Shown piece after piece: positions 40,964 to 49,321 of a stretch of 52,593 nt of DNA. The notes beneath the pieces are model-generated. The model was not told where the DNA came from. It did not search any database and saw only the letters and a list, made by a program, of their open reading frames with translations. Origin of the DNA: DASULK01 sp036381835 (GTDB lineage Bacteria > Actinomycetota > Actinomycetes > Mycobacteriales > Micromonosporaceae); assembly GCA_036381835.1 (NCBI GenBank), contig DASVCA010000176.1:1-52593 (forward strand), read 5' to 3'. Made by a program: the position numbers and the translations under genes. Every line of letters starts with the position of its first letter. Position 1 is the first letter of the stretch.

Positions 40964-42292
40964 TCAGCAGTTGCGCAGGAACCGGTCGAGCACCCGCACG
41001 CCGAACTGTAGTCCGCTGATCGGCACGCGCTCGTCGACGCCGTGGAACAGCGCGGAGAAGTTCAGGTCGGCGGGCAGCCGCAGCGGGACGAACCCGAAGC
41101 AGCGGATGCCGATCCGGTGGAACGCCTTCGCGTCCGTGCCGCCGGAGAGCATGTACGGGACCGGCCGGGCGGCCGGATCCTCCGCCCGCAGCGCCGCGGC
41201 CATGGCCTCGACGAGGGGACCGTCGAACGTGGTCTCGATGCCCGGCTGACGCTGAATGTACTCGATCTCGACGTCGGCGCCGACGACCTCGCGTAACTGT
41301 TCGAGGAACGTCTCGGACCGGCCCGGCAGGGTGCGGCAGTCGATGGTGGCGGTGGCTCGACCGGGGATGACGTTGTCCTTGTATCCGGCCGCCAGGCGGG
41401 TCGGGTTGGCCGTGTTGCGCACGGTCGCACCGATGATGTTGGCGATCGGTCCCAGCCGCGCGATCACGCGCTCCGGTTCGTCCGGATCGAATTCGAGGCC
41501 GAGCAGTTCGCAGACCTCGGTGAGGAAGGCCCGTACGGTGGGGGTGAGCTCCGTCGGGAACCGATGGCGACCCAACCGGGCCACCGCCTCGGCGAGGATG
41601 GTCACCGCGTTGTCGTCGTGGATCATCGAGCCGTGGCCGGGGCGGCCGCGGACGTGGAGGCGCAACCAGTCGAGTCCTTTCTCGGCGGTCTCGATGAGGT
41701 AGAGGCGCCGGTCGTCGTCGACCGTGTAGGAGAAGCCGCCGACCTCGCCGATCGCCTCCGTGCACCCGTCGAACAGGTCGCGATGCCGGTCGACCAGGAA
41801 GTGCGCGCCCAGATCGCCGCCGGCCTCCTCGTCGGCGGTGAAGGCGAGGACGATGTCGCGCGGTGGCCGCACCCCGGTCCGCTGCCACTGTCGGACGACC
41901 GCGAGGACCATGGCGTCGAAGTCCTTCATGTCGATCGCGCCGCGGCCCCACAGGTAGCCGTCTCGGATCTCGCCGGAGAACGGATGGACCGACCATTCAC
42001 CGGCGTCGGCCGGCACCACGTCCAGGTGGCCGTGCACCAGGAGTGCCCCCCGGGACGAGTCGGTTCCCGGAATCCGGGCGACGAGGCTGGTCCGGCCCGG
42101 GGCCGATTCCCGCAGCTGCGCCTCGATCCCGACCTCGGCGAGCCTGCCGGCCACATACTCCGCGGCGACCCGTTCGCCCGCGCTGGTCGCCTGGTCTCCG
42201 GTGTTGGTGGTGTCGATTCGCAGCAGATCGCGGCAGAGTTCGACGACCTCGTCCACGGCTGCAGGAGGTTCCGGTCCGGTGGGCATGCCCAT
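40964..42292 (-). CDS. M20/M25/M40-family metallopeptidase
   Basis: A two-zinc amidohydrolase of 442 residues, in the ArgE/DapE/carboxypeptidase group. Metal and catalytic residues are visible: HGHLDVVPA (His89, Asp91), GRGAIDMKD (bridging Asp121), FTADEEAGG (general base Glu155, metal Glu156), and the final FHGVDERVP with the last metal His. The inserted dimerisation domain (about 205-330) contains GRPGHGSMIHDDNAV. The substrate, an N-acyl amino acid or small peptide, cannot be decided. An ATG two codons later (42286) is an alternative start. It is divergent from the LysR gene across 172 bp and could be its target. Confidence 0.92.
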   Translation of the reverse strand: MGMPTGPEPPAAVDEVVELCRDLLRIDTTNTGDQATSAGERVAAEYVAGRLAEVGIEAQLRESAPGRTSLVARIPGTDSSRGALLVHGHLDVVPADAGEWSVHPFSGEIRDGYLWGRGAIDMKDFDAMVLAVVRQWQRTGVRPPRDIVLAFTADEEAGGDLGAHFLVDRHRDLFDGCTEAIGEVGGFSYTVDDDRRLYLIETAEKGLDWLRLHVRGRPGHGSMIHDDNAVTILAEAVARLGRHRFPTELTPTVRAFLTEVCELLGLEFDPDEPERVIARLGPIANIIGATVRNTANPTRLAAGYKDNVIPGRATATIDCRTLPGRSETFLEQLREVVGADVEIEYIQRQPGIETTFDGPLVEAMAAALRAEDPAARPVPYMLSGGTDAKAFHRIGIRCFGFVPLRLPADLNFSALFHGVDERVPISGLQFGVRVLDRFLRNC

Positions 42293-42332
42293 TCATACCA
42301 GCCGCGCACACCGTACGCCCAGGGGACCGCGC

Positions 42333-42346
42333 GGTCGGCACCGACC
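42333..42346. promoter_or_regulatory. Palindrome between M20 peptidase and LysR genes
   Basis: GGTCGGCACCGACC, 6-bp arms around CA, in the divergent gap about 40 bases from the peptidase start and 119 from the LysR start. It is a possible regulator site but is not the classic T-N11-A box. Confidence 0.22.
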
Positions 42347-42452
42347 CGCGTCGGGGCGCTGGACTCACGGCGGACCCCGGCGGTCTCGACACTCGACATC
42401 CGCTGGGCTGCGAATTGACCGCGACCACTTCCGGTAGATCCCGGACCGGTTA

Positions 42453-42458
42453 TACCGT
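42453..42458 (+). promoter_or_regulatory. -10 element for leaderless LysR gene
   Basis: TACCGT is followed by 6 bases and the ATG at 42465. Confidence 0.48.
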
Positions 42459-42464
42459 CGCGTT

Positions 42465-43433
42465 ATGGACCTGGAGATGCGCCACCTGAGGGTGGTATGC
42501 ACGATCGCGGAGACCGGCAGCCTGAGCAAGGCGGCCTCGGTGCTGGGGCTCGCCCAACCGGCCCTCACCGCGCAGCTCCAAAGGATCGAGCGGGCGCTGG
42601 GCGGGCCGCTGTTCCAGCGGGACCGCCGCGGTGCCCGGCCGACCCCGTTGGGGGATCTGGTGCTGGAGCGCGCCCGAATCCTGCTGCCCGCGATGAAGGG
42701 TCTGCAAGACGAGGCAGCACGGTTGATCAGCAAGGGATCGTTGCACTCCTACCGTATCGGCGGCGCCAACAGCCCGATCGTGGGGGGCCTCGTGCACCGG
42801 TTGAGCGCCGACCAACCGGCGGCCGCCATCAGCACCTACGCCTCCTGGTCGGCCGACGAACTGACCCAGATGGTGGCGTCCGGGCGGTTGGATTACGCGC
42901 TGTTCGGCGTGTGCGGCGACGCGGCACCGGCCTCGGAGTTCGGCCTGGCCTGGCGGGTGGTCGCGGTGGATCCGGTGTGCGTCCTACTGCCCGCCGCACA
43001 CCCCCTCGCCGGGCAGGACGAGATCGACTTGGCTCAGTTGGCCGCCGAGCATTGGGCCGCGGCACCGGGGGACGGCTGCTTCGCCGACTGTTTCGCCGCA
43101 GCGTGCACCCGGGCCGGTTTCACCCCCCGCAAGGTCTACGAGACGGATGTGCACGGCTGCATCGATCTGGTCGAGTCGGGCGCAGCGGTGGCGTTGTGTC
43201 AGGCCACGTTCCGCCCCGTGTCAGGTCTGGTCACCCGGCCCCTGGCGGGCGCGCCGCTGCGTTGGCGGCTGCTGCTCTGCTGGCATCCGGAAGCGCCGGC
43301 CGCGCACACCGCGCAGCGGGTGTTCGCGCACGCGCTCGACGCCTACACCGCCACCGTCGCCCGCAATCCCGGCTACGTCGCCTGGTTGGCCCGGCACCCG
43401 CAGTTCGGGACAGAGGCAAAGACCGAAGTATGA
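42465..43433 (+). CDS. LysR-family transcriptional regulator
   Basis: A 322-residue LTTR. The N-terminal winged helix is LEMRHLRVVCTIAETGSLSK, then AASVLGLAQPALTAQLQRIE and PLFQRDRRGARPTPLG. The effector domain begins near 95 (YRIGGANSPIVGGLVHRL). Its ligand is unknown. The domain carries several cysteines (CFADCFAAAC) which could matter in redox sensing, but this is speculation. The ATG at 42465 has the leaderless -10 spacing. It is divergent from the M20 peptidase and lies 229 bp upstream of the secreted protease on the same strand; either could be a target. Confidence 0.92.
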   Translation: MDLEMRHLRVVCTIAETGSLSKAASVLGLAQPALTAQLQRIERALGGPLFQRDRRGARPTPLGDLVLERARILLPAMKGLQDEAARLISKGSLHSYRIGGANSPIVGGLVHRLSADQPAAAISTYASWSADELTQMVASGRLDYALFGVCGDAAPASEFGLAWRVVAVDPVCVLLPAAHPLAGQDEIDLAQLAAEHWAAAPGDGCFADCFAAACTRAGFTPRKVYETDVHGCIDLVESGAAVALCQATFRPVSGLVTRPLAGAPLRWRLLLCWHPEAPAAHTAQRVFAHALDAYTATVARNPGYVAWLARHPQFGTEAKTEV

Positions 43434-43440
43434 GCTAAGT

Positions 43441-43450
43441 GGTATATACC
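43441..43450. promoter_or_regulatory. AT-rich palindrome upstream of the secreted protease
   Basis: GGTATATACC, a perfect 10-bp palindrome in an unusually AT-rich stretch (43430-43500) between LysR and the protease. It marks the probable promoter/operator region of the protease gene. No confident -35/-10 pair could be chosen. Confidence 0.3.
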
Positions 43451-43538
43451 GCCCTCCCTTGTGATCGGTTAGTTTCTTCACACCTTAACGATTCGTAAGG
43501 CGGCGCGGTTCGTCGCCGTACCGGCTCGTGAAGGCACC

Positions 43539-43560
43539 GCGGCGGGATCTCACCCGCCGC
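43539..43560 (+). other. Stem-loop in the protease leader
   Basis: GCGGCGGG and CCCGCCGC pair perfectly (8 bp) around an ATCTCA loop, about 100 bases before the protease ATG. A smaller stem, CCCGG/CCGGG, follows at 43565-43580. It could be a terminator of LysR transcripts, an attenuator, or an mRNA-stabilising leader. Confidence 0.35.
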
Positions 43561-43662
43561 ACCTCCCGGGTCCAGCCGGGATCCGGTTTCCCCCGCCGGA
43601 GATCAACCCCCGCAGACCGGCGCTGCTGGACTCAGCGCCGGCCCCCTCGAAGGAGAGGATCC

Positions 43663-45150
43663 ATGAGATCACGAGTCGCCGCTGCGGCGGTGGCGATGCT
43701 GCTGCCGGTCGGGGTGTTCGCCGCCTCGACCATGCCGGCCGCCGCCGCGCCCAACCCGGACGCGGCACCCGCCCTGGTCCCGGTCGCGGACGCCGCTTCC
43801 CCCGAGATGCTCGCCGCGATGCAGCGCGACCTCGGGCTGACCGCCCAGCAGGCGCGGGAGCGGATGGCCCGAGACGAGCGCGGCAGCCGGCTTGAGGCCG
43901 AACTGCGCCGGTCGCTGGGTGCGGCGTTCGGTGGCGCCTGGCTGACCGACGACGCCGAGACGCTCGTCGTCGGCGTGACCAACGCCGCGCAGGCCGAGCG
44001 GGTCCGCGCCGCCGGCGCGCAGGCCAAACTGGTCAAGCGCAGCGAGGCCATGCTCAACCAGCTCAAGTCCAAGCTGGACAGCCGCGCCGGGGCGGCCTCG
44101 CCGAACGACGTGGCCGGCTGGTACGTGGACGTGACCACGAACACCGTCGTGGTGCTCGCCCGGGACACCAAGGCCGCCGGGGCGTTCGTCGCCGCCAGCG
44201 GGGTGGACCGCGAGGCGGTGCGGATCGTCGCCAGCGACGAGCAGCCCCGGCTGCTCTACGACGTGCGGGGCGGCGACGCCTACTACATGAGCAGCGGCGG
44301 GCGCTGCTCGATCGGCTTCTCGGTCAACGGCGGCTTCGTCACCGCCGGGCACTGCGGCACCACCGGCACCTCGACCAGCGGCTACAACCAGGTGTCGCAG
44401 GGCACCTTCCGCGGCTCGTCGTTCCCGGGCAACGACTACGCCTGGGTGCAGACCAACTCCAGCTGGACCCCGCAGCCCTGGGTGAACAACTACAGCGGCG
44501 GCAACGTGACCGTCGCCGGCTCGCAGGAGGCCGCGGTCGGCGCCTCCGTCTGCCGGTCCGGCTCCACCACCGGCTGGCACTGCGGCACCATCCAGGCCAA
44601 GAACTCCACGGTCAACTACCCGCAGGGCACCGTCTACGGGCTCACCCGCACCAGCGCCTGCGCCGAGCCGGGCGACTCCGGCGGCTCGTGGCTGACCGGC
44701 CAGCAGGCGCAGGGCGTCACCTCCGGCGGCTCCGGCAACTGCACCTCGGGCGGCACCACCTACTTCCAGCCGGTCAACGAGATCCTCTCCGTGTACGGGC
44801 TGACGTTGAAGACCTCGGGCGGCGGCGGGGGCGGCGGCACCTGCTCCGGCTACGAGAACACCTACAGCGGCTCGCTGTCCTCGGGCAGCAGCGCCTACCA
44901 GCCGAACGGCAGCTACTTCTACACCTCCAGCTCCGGCACGCACCGCGCCTGCCTGGACGGCCCGACCGGCGCCGACTTCGACCTGTACCTGCTGAAGTGG
45001 AACGGCTCCAGCTGGGTCACCGTCGCCAGCGGCACCACCTCCGGGCCGGACGAGTCGATCACCTACTCCGGCACCGCCGGCTACTACACCTACCGGGTGC
45101 ACGCCTACAGCGGCTCCGGCAGCTACACCCTCGGCTTCGACGTCCCGTGA
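43663..45150 (+). CDS. Secreted streptogrisin-like serine protease with PPC domain
   Basis: A secreted chymotrypsin-fold protease (S1E, alpha-lytic/streptogrisin type), 495 residues. A signal peptide of about 29 residues ends near ASTMPAAAA. An inhibitory/folding propeptide follows (about 30-200), with mature protein starting near GGDAYYMSSGGRCS. The triad is His230 (TAGHC), Asp258 (GNDYAWV) and Ser339 (EPGDSGGSW). Cys pairs 215/231, 297/307 and 333/360 match streptogrisins. An eight-Gly linker (about 386-392) joins a C-terminal pre-peptidase C-terminal (PPC) domain (394-495: FDLYLLKWNGSSWVTVASG, then YYTYRVHAYSGSGSYTLGF). AAGGAGAGG lies just upstream of the ATG at 43663. It is monocistronic, ending in a strong hairpin. 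Confidence 0.95.
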   Translation: MRSRVAAAAVAMLLPVGVFAASTMPAAAAPNPDAAPALVPVADAASPEMLAAMQRDLGLTAQQARERMARDERGSRLEAELRRSLGAAFGGAWLTDDAETLVVGVTNAAQAERVRAAGAQAKLVKRSEAMLNQLKSKLDSRAGAASPNDVAGWYVDVTTNTVVVLARDTKAAGAFVAASGVDREAVRIVASDEQPRLLYDVRGGDAYYMSSGGRCSIGFSVNGGFVTAGHCGTTGTSTSGYNQVSQGTFRGSSFPGNDYAWVQTNSSWTPQPWVNNYSGGNVTVAGSQEAAVGASVCRSGSTTGWHCGTIQAKNSTVNYPQGTVYGLTRTSACAEPGDSGGSWLTGQQAQGVTSGGSGNCTSGGTTYFQPVNEILSVYGLTLKTSGGGGGGGTCSGYENTYSGSLSSGSSAYQPNGSYFYTSSSGTHRACLDGPTGADFDLYLLKWNGSSWVTVASGTTSGPDESITYSGTAGYYTYRVHAYSGSGSYTLGFDVP

Positions 45151-45181
45151 CGATCCGGGCACGCCGATAGCCAATCGACGC

Positions 45182-45215
45182 GTCCCCGCCGAGCGACCGG
45201 TCGCTCGGCGGGGAC
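45182..45215. terminator. 34-bp perfect palindrome after the protease gene
   Basis: Two perfectly complementary 17-base arms, beginning GTCCCCGCCGAGCG, 31 bases after the protease stop. It forms a long GC-rich stem without a U-tract. Confidence 0.8.
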
Positions 45216-45261
45216 AGCCGTTCAAGGTGGGAACCGGCGCGCAGCGGGTACCACGATCGGT

Positions 45262-45504
45262 ATGAGCCAGATACCACCCGTACCGGACCCCCTGCTGCGT
45301 AAGACGGCCGAACGCGCCGCGGCCGCGCACACCGCCGTCTCCCGGGAACTCGAGGATTTCCTTCGGCGGGTGTCGGCGGCACCGACCCCCGCCGAGATCG
45401 CCGAGTACGCCCACCTGATCTCGCGGGAGCAGGCGGTGCGCATCGACCGGGACGCGGCGCTGAACGCCCTGGGCCTGGAGGCGCCCAGCATCGAACCGGA
45501 GTGA
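45262..45504 (+). CDS. Small hypothetical helical protein
   Basis: An 80-residue protein, not recognised. It is predicted to be mostly helical (LLRKTAERAAAAHTAVSREL, then AEIAEYAHLISREQAVRIDR) with a Pro-rich start and a short C-terminal tail, soluble and without Cys. TACCAC lies 7 bases before the ATG, a weak match to the leaderless pattern, and there is no Shine-Dalgarno. It converges on the DUF3140 gene 42 bp away. Confidence 0.6.
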   Translation: MSQIPPVPDPLLRKTAERAAAAHTAVSRELEDFLRRVSAAPTPAEIAEYAHLISREQAVRIDRDAALNALGLEAPSIEPE

Positions 45505-45546
45505 CCGGCGGGCCTGGCCGGGCCGCGTCGCCGCCCCGGCACCCGC

Positions 45547-45900
45547 TCAGCCGGCCCGCAGCGGGTCGTGCCCCAGATCCAACAACGAACGCCGCCACTC
45601 ACCGTCGTCGCCGTCGAGCGCCGGGCGGGCGGCCAGCAGGTCCTGAATCTGGTTCACCGCGCTGCGCATGACATCGACATCGCGGGGGGTGAGGTCGACC
45701 TTGCGCTTGCCGAGCACCGCGAGGATCGACTTCCCGGGCTCCGGCATCAACCGGTGCGGGGCGGAGAACGCGCCGGCGTCCCCGTCTGCGGCACGGGTCA
45801 TCAACCAGTCGCGAAACTCCCCCGAGTTGACGTTGACGTAGGCGTGGAACTGCTCCCAGATCTCGTTCATTTCCGGATCGGTGCGGTCCGGGATAGGCAT
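45547..45900 (-). CDS. DUF3140 family protein
   Basis: A 117-residue small protein matching DUF3140 as I remember it. It has the N-terminal IWEQFHAYVNVNSGEFRDWL, central LGKRKVDLTPRDVDVMRSAV and the C-terminal WRRSLLDLGHDPLR typical of the family. The function is unknown; DUF3140 genes often occur in actinobacterial stress-related neighbourhoods. AGGAG is 7 bases before the ATG at 45900. It lies 42 bp downstream of the DUF2795 gene on the same strand. Confidence 0.78.
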   Translation of the reverse strand: MPIPDRTDPEMNEIWEQFHAYVNVNSGEFRDWLMTRAADGDAGAFSAPHRLMPEPGKSILAVLGKRKVDLTPRDVDVMRSAVNQIQDLLAARPALDGDDGEWRRSLLDLGHDPLRAG

Positions 45901-45942
45901 ATCGGGCTCCTGTCCTCGTCGACCCAGCCGGTGGGTGTCGTC

Positions 45943-46239
45943 TCAGCCGGTGTCCCGCAGATGTTCGGCCACCAGCCGACCGTGGCGGGTGGTGCGGTCG
46001 CGCGCCTGACGCGCCTGCGTGGTCCGGCTCAGTTCCTCATCGACATCGGCCGGCGGCGGCGCCGAACTGCGGATCTCGGAGATGTTTTGGTACGTGCCGA
46101 GCGGCAGTCCGCGCAGCAACCGCTGCACCGGCTCCGGCGCGCCGGTGCGCCGCACGTGCTCGACGATGGTCCTCTTGTCCGCCGGGAAGTCCAGGTCGGA
46201 CAGCGCCTCGGTGATGCTGCGCCAATCGGCGTCGGTCAT
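45943..46239 (-). CDS. DUF2795 family protein
   Basis: A 98-residue protein of the DUF2795 family, recognised by DFPADKRTIVEHVRRTGAPE and VQRLLRGLPLGTYQNISEI. The C-terminal third (about 65-98) is a charged helix rich in Arg and Gln. The function is unknown, although its small basic helical fold could bind nucleic acid or a partner protein. GGGGAG lies 8 bases before the ATG at 46239. It is 27 bp downstream of the Clp ATPase and probably in its operon. Confidence 0.82.
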   Translation of the reverse strand: MTDADWRSITEALSDLDFPADKRTIVEHVRRTGAPEPVQRLLRGLPLGTYQNISEIRSSAPPPADVDEELSRTTQARQARDRTTRHGRLVAEHLRDTG

Positions 46240-46266
46240 GCTCGGCTCCCCTCTCGATGTGCGCGG

Positions 46267-48816
46267 TCACGGCGACCGGCGGGTGGACGTCGGCGCCGGG
46301 CCGATACCGCTCGCCTGCCTGGGCCGCTCGGAGACGTCGAAGGTCAGCTGTTGCTCCCGGACGTCGACGGTCACGTGCTGACCCGGCGAGACGATCTCCT
46401 CCAGCAGCATCCCGGAGAGCCGGTTGTCGACCTCGCGTTGGATGACCCGGCGCATGGGACGGGCACCGAAGCGGGGTTCGTAACCGTGCTCGGCAATCCA
46501 GTCGATCGCCGCCGGGGTGAACGCGACCACGATGTCCTGCGCGTGCAACCGCCGTCGGGTCTCGTCGAGCATGAGTTCGGCGATCTGGCGCAACTGCTCG
46601 GATTCCAGCCGTCGGAAGATGATGACCTCGTCGATCCGGTTGATGAACTCCGGCCGGAACTCCTCCTGCAAGCGGCGCATGAGCTGCTCGCGGAGTTGAC
46701 TGCTCTCCCGACTGCCGTTGCCGTCGGCCCCGAACCCGACGGCACGCCGGGTACCGGTGATCAGCTCCGAGCCCAGGTTGCTAGTCATGATCACAACGGT
46801 GTTGCGGAAGTTCACCGTCCGGCCCTGACTGTCGGTGAGCCGTCCCTCGTCGAGGACCTGCAGCAGGATGTTGAAGACGTCCGGGTGCGCCTTCTCGATC
46901 TCGTCGAACAACACCACCGAGTACGGCCGGCGGCGCACCGCCTCGGTGAGTTGGCCCGCCTCCTCGTACCCGACGTACCCGGGTGGGGCGCCGACGAGCC
47001 GGCTGACGGTGTGCCGCTCCTGGAACTCGCTCATGTCCAGCCGGACCATACGGTCCGAATCTCCGAACAGCGCGTCCGCCAACGCGCGGGCGAGCTCGGT
47101 CTTGCCGACTCCGGTCGGCCCGAGGAAGAGGAAGCTGCCCATCGGCCGGTTCGGGTCGGCGAGGCCGGTCCGCGACCGCCGCACCGCCTCGGCCACGGCG
47201 GACACCGCCTCGTCCTGCCCGATGACCCGCTCGTGCAGGTTCGCCTCCAGCCGCAGCAGCCGATCCCGCTCCTCCTCGGTCAGCTGGCTGACCGGGATGC
47301 CGGTGGCGCGGGAGACCACCTCGGCGATCTCCTGCTGACCCACCTGCGGCACCGTCTGCTCGGTGCCGCCCTCCCGGGTGGCGTTGATACGGGCCTGCAA
47401 CTCGTGCAGCCGGTCCCGCAGCTGGCTCGCCCGCTCGTACTGCTCGTCGGCGACCGCCTGGTCTTTGTCCCGCTGCACCTCCTGCAGCTGGCGTTCCAGT
47501 TCTCGGACGTCGCCGGCCGGGGTCCGGGTCCGCAGCCGCACCCGCGCACCCGCCTGGTCGATCAGGTCGATGGCCTTGTCCGGCAGGAACCGGTCGGTGA
47601 TGTAACGGTCGGACATCTCGGCGGCGGCGATCAGCGCCTCGTCGGTGAATCTGACCTGATGGTGGGCTTCGTACCGGTCCCGCAGGCCGCGCAGGATGGC
47701 CACGGTGTCCTCGACCGTGGCCTCGGGAACCATGACCGGCTGGAAGCGACGGGCCAGCGCGGCGTCCTTCTCGATGTAGCGCCGGTACTCGTCGAGGGTG
47801 GTTGCGCCGATCACGTGCAGCTCGCCACGGGCCAGCGCCGGCTTGAGGATGTTGCTGGCGTCCATCCCGCCGTCGCCACCCCCGCCGGCACCGACCAGGG
47901 TGTGGATCTCGTCGAGGAAGACGATGAGTCCGTCGCCCTGGGCCCGGATCTCCTCGATCACCTTCTTGATGCGTTCCTCGAAGTCGCCCCGGTAGCGGGT
48001 GCCGGCGACCAGGCCCGCCAGATCGAGCTGGATCACCCGCTTGCCCTCCAAGGTCCGCGGTACGTCGCCGTCGACGATGCGTTCGGCGAGCCCTTCGACG
48101 ATCGCGGTCTTGCCGACCCCCGCCTCACCGATGAGGACCGGGTTGTTCTTCGTGCGTCGCGACAGGATCTCCATCGCCTGCTCGATCTCCTGACTGCGGC
48201 CGATCACCGGGTCCAACTGACCGGCCTGAGCCAGGTCGGTCAGATCCTGGCCGTACTGGTCGAGGGTGGGGGTACCGCGGTCCGGCCGGCTCACCGGTGC
48301 CCGCTCGACGCCGGCGGCCTGCAGCGACTGGGCATCGACGCGCCCGGCGGCCAGGAGGCGGCCGGCCGGCGACTCGGGGTTCAGCGGAAGCGCCATGAGG
48401 ATGTGCTCCGGGCCGATGTAGGTGACCCCCATGGCCCGCGACAGCTGGTGGGCGTCCAGCAGGGCCCGCTTCGCCGCCGGAGTGAGCGAGACGTTACGCG
48501 GCAGGTCACCCGAGGGGGCCTCGACGCCTCGCCCGTCGATGGCCCGCAGCAGCGCATCCGGATCGGCGCCGGCGCGGCGCAGCAGGTCGCGCAGCGCCTC
48601 GCGTCGCAACACCGCCCACAGCAGGTGATCGGTGTCCAGGTCGATGCTCTGCAACTGGGCCGCCCGTCGGGCGGCGTCGGCCAACAGCTCACGGGCGTCC
48701 GCGCTCATCAGGCGGGTGATGTCGATGCGGGGACCCGGCCGGCGCCCCACCCGGCCGAAGTACCGGGCCAGGAACTCGTCCCACGGGTCGAGGCCGAAGC
48801 CGGGTTCCTGCGTCAT
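46267..48816 (-). CDS. ClpC-like AAA+ unfoldase
   Basis: A double-ring Hsp100 ATPase of 849 residues. After a 35-residue extension (WDEFLARYFGRVGRRPGPRI) comes a Clp_N domain (about 37-165). AAA-1 has Walker A GEAGVGKT at 230-237 and Walker B IVFLDEIHTLVGAG. A short UVR-type middle segment (DEQYERASQLRDRLHELQAR) identifies ClpC rather than ClpB. AAA-2 has GPTGVGKTE near 565, then VVLFDEIEKAHPDVF. The AVGFG loop near 690 resembles the VGF ClpP-docking loop. The ATG at 48816 has GGAGGAG upstream. It is probably a second ClpC-type protein besides the housekeeping one. DUF2795 and DUF3140 genes follow downstream. Confidence 0.9.
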   Translation of the reverse strand: MTQEPGFGLDPWDEFLARYFGRVGRRPGPRIDITRLMSADARELLADAARRAAQLQSIDLDTDHLLWAVLRREALRDLLRRAGADPDALLRAIDGRGVEAPSGDLPRNVSLTPAAKRALLDAHQLSRAMGVTYIGPEHILMALPLNPESPAGRLLAAGRVDAQSLQAAGVERAPVSRPDRGTPTLDQYGQDLTDLAQAGQLDPVIGRSQEIEQAMEILSRRTKNNPVLIGEAGVGKTAIVEGLAERIVDGDVPRTLEGKRVIQLDLAGLVAGTRYRGDFEERIKKVIEEIRAQGDGLIVFLDEIHTLVGAGGGGDGGMDASNILKPALARGELHVIGATTLDEYRRYIEKDAALARRFQPVMVPEATVEDTVAILRGLRDRYEAHHQVRFTDEALIAAAEMSDRYITDRFLPDKAIDLIDQAGARVRLRTRTPAGDVRELERQLQEVQRDKDQAVADEQYERASQLRDRLHELQARINATREGGTEQTVPQVGQQEIAEVVSRATGIPVSQLTEEERDRLLRLEANLHERVIGQDEAVSAVAEAVRRSRTGLADPNRPMGSFLFLGPTGVGKTELARALADALFGDSDRMVRLDMSEFQERHTVSRLVGAPPGYVGYEEAGQLTEAVRRRPYSVVLFDEIEKAHPDVFNILLQVLDEGRLTDSQGRTVNFRNTVVIMTSNLGSELITGTRRAVGFGADGNGSRESSQLREQLMRRLQEEFRPEFINRIDEVIIFRRLESEQLRQIAELMLDETRRRLHAQDIVVAFTPAAIDWIAEHGYEPRFGARPMRRVIQREVDNRLSGMLLEEIVSPGQHVTVDVREQQLTFDVSERPRQASGIGPAPTSTRRSP

Positions 48817-48913
48817 CCCTGTCTCTCCTCCCGCCGCAGCGATCACGGTCACCGCACGCCCCGGCTACCCGGGACAGCTGCCCGCAAACCCCGTCGGGTG
48901 GCAGGCTGGGAGG

Positions 48914-49321
48914 GTGGTCCCGCTGGTGATCGTCGACGCCGCGAACGTGGTGGGGTCCCGGCCGGACGGCTGGTGGCGCGATCGGATCGGTGCCAACGCA
49001 CGCCTGCGCGACGCGCTGGCCGTCACCGCCCGCCGAGGCCTGGCCGGGCTGGCGCCGCCGTTGGAGATCGTCCTGGTGGTGGAGGGCCGCGCCCGCGGGC
49101 TCGCCTCGATCGCCGAGGTGCGGGTGGTCGCGGCGGCCGGCTCGGCCGACGACGCGATCGTCGAACTGGTGCGGGCGCGGGCCGCGGACCGACCCTGTGT
49201 GGTGGTCACCGCCGATCGCGAGCTGGGCGACCGGGTACGGCGGGCCGGTGCCCTGGTCCGCGGCCCCCGATCGATCCCGCGACCGCCGTCGGGACAGGAC
49301 AGTCCGGAGTGGACGCGATAG
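48914..49321 (+). CDS. NYN/PIN-like nuclease-fold protein
   Basis: A 135-residue protein whose start PLVIVDAANVVGSRPDGWWR and later SADDAIVELV and VVVTADRELGDRVRRAGALV fit a NYN/PIN-type nuclease fold with a cluster of acidic residues. Such proteins often act on RNA, but activity here is unproven. CAGGCT lies 6 bases before the GTG at 48914, and GGGAGG abuts it, so the mRNA is leaderless or the true start is the GTG at 48926. It is divergent from the Clp gene across 97 bp. Confidence 0.75.
   Translation: MVPLVIVDAANVVGSRPDGWWRDRIGANARLRDALAVTARRGLAGLAPPLEIVLVVEGRARGLASIAEVRVVAAAGSADDAIVELVRARAADRPCVVVTADRELGDRVRRAGALVRGPRSIPRPPSGQDSPEWTR

Noticed and set aside
43484..43501. CCTTA...TAAGG inverted repeat as an operator
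   Set aside because: The arms are only 5 bp with an 8-base non-palindromic centre, within chance expectation for an AT-richer stretch.
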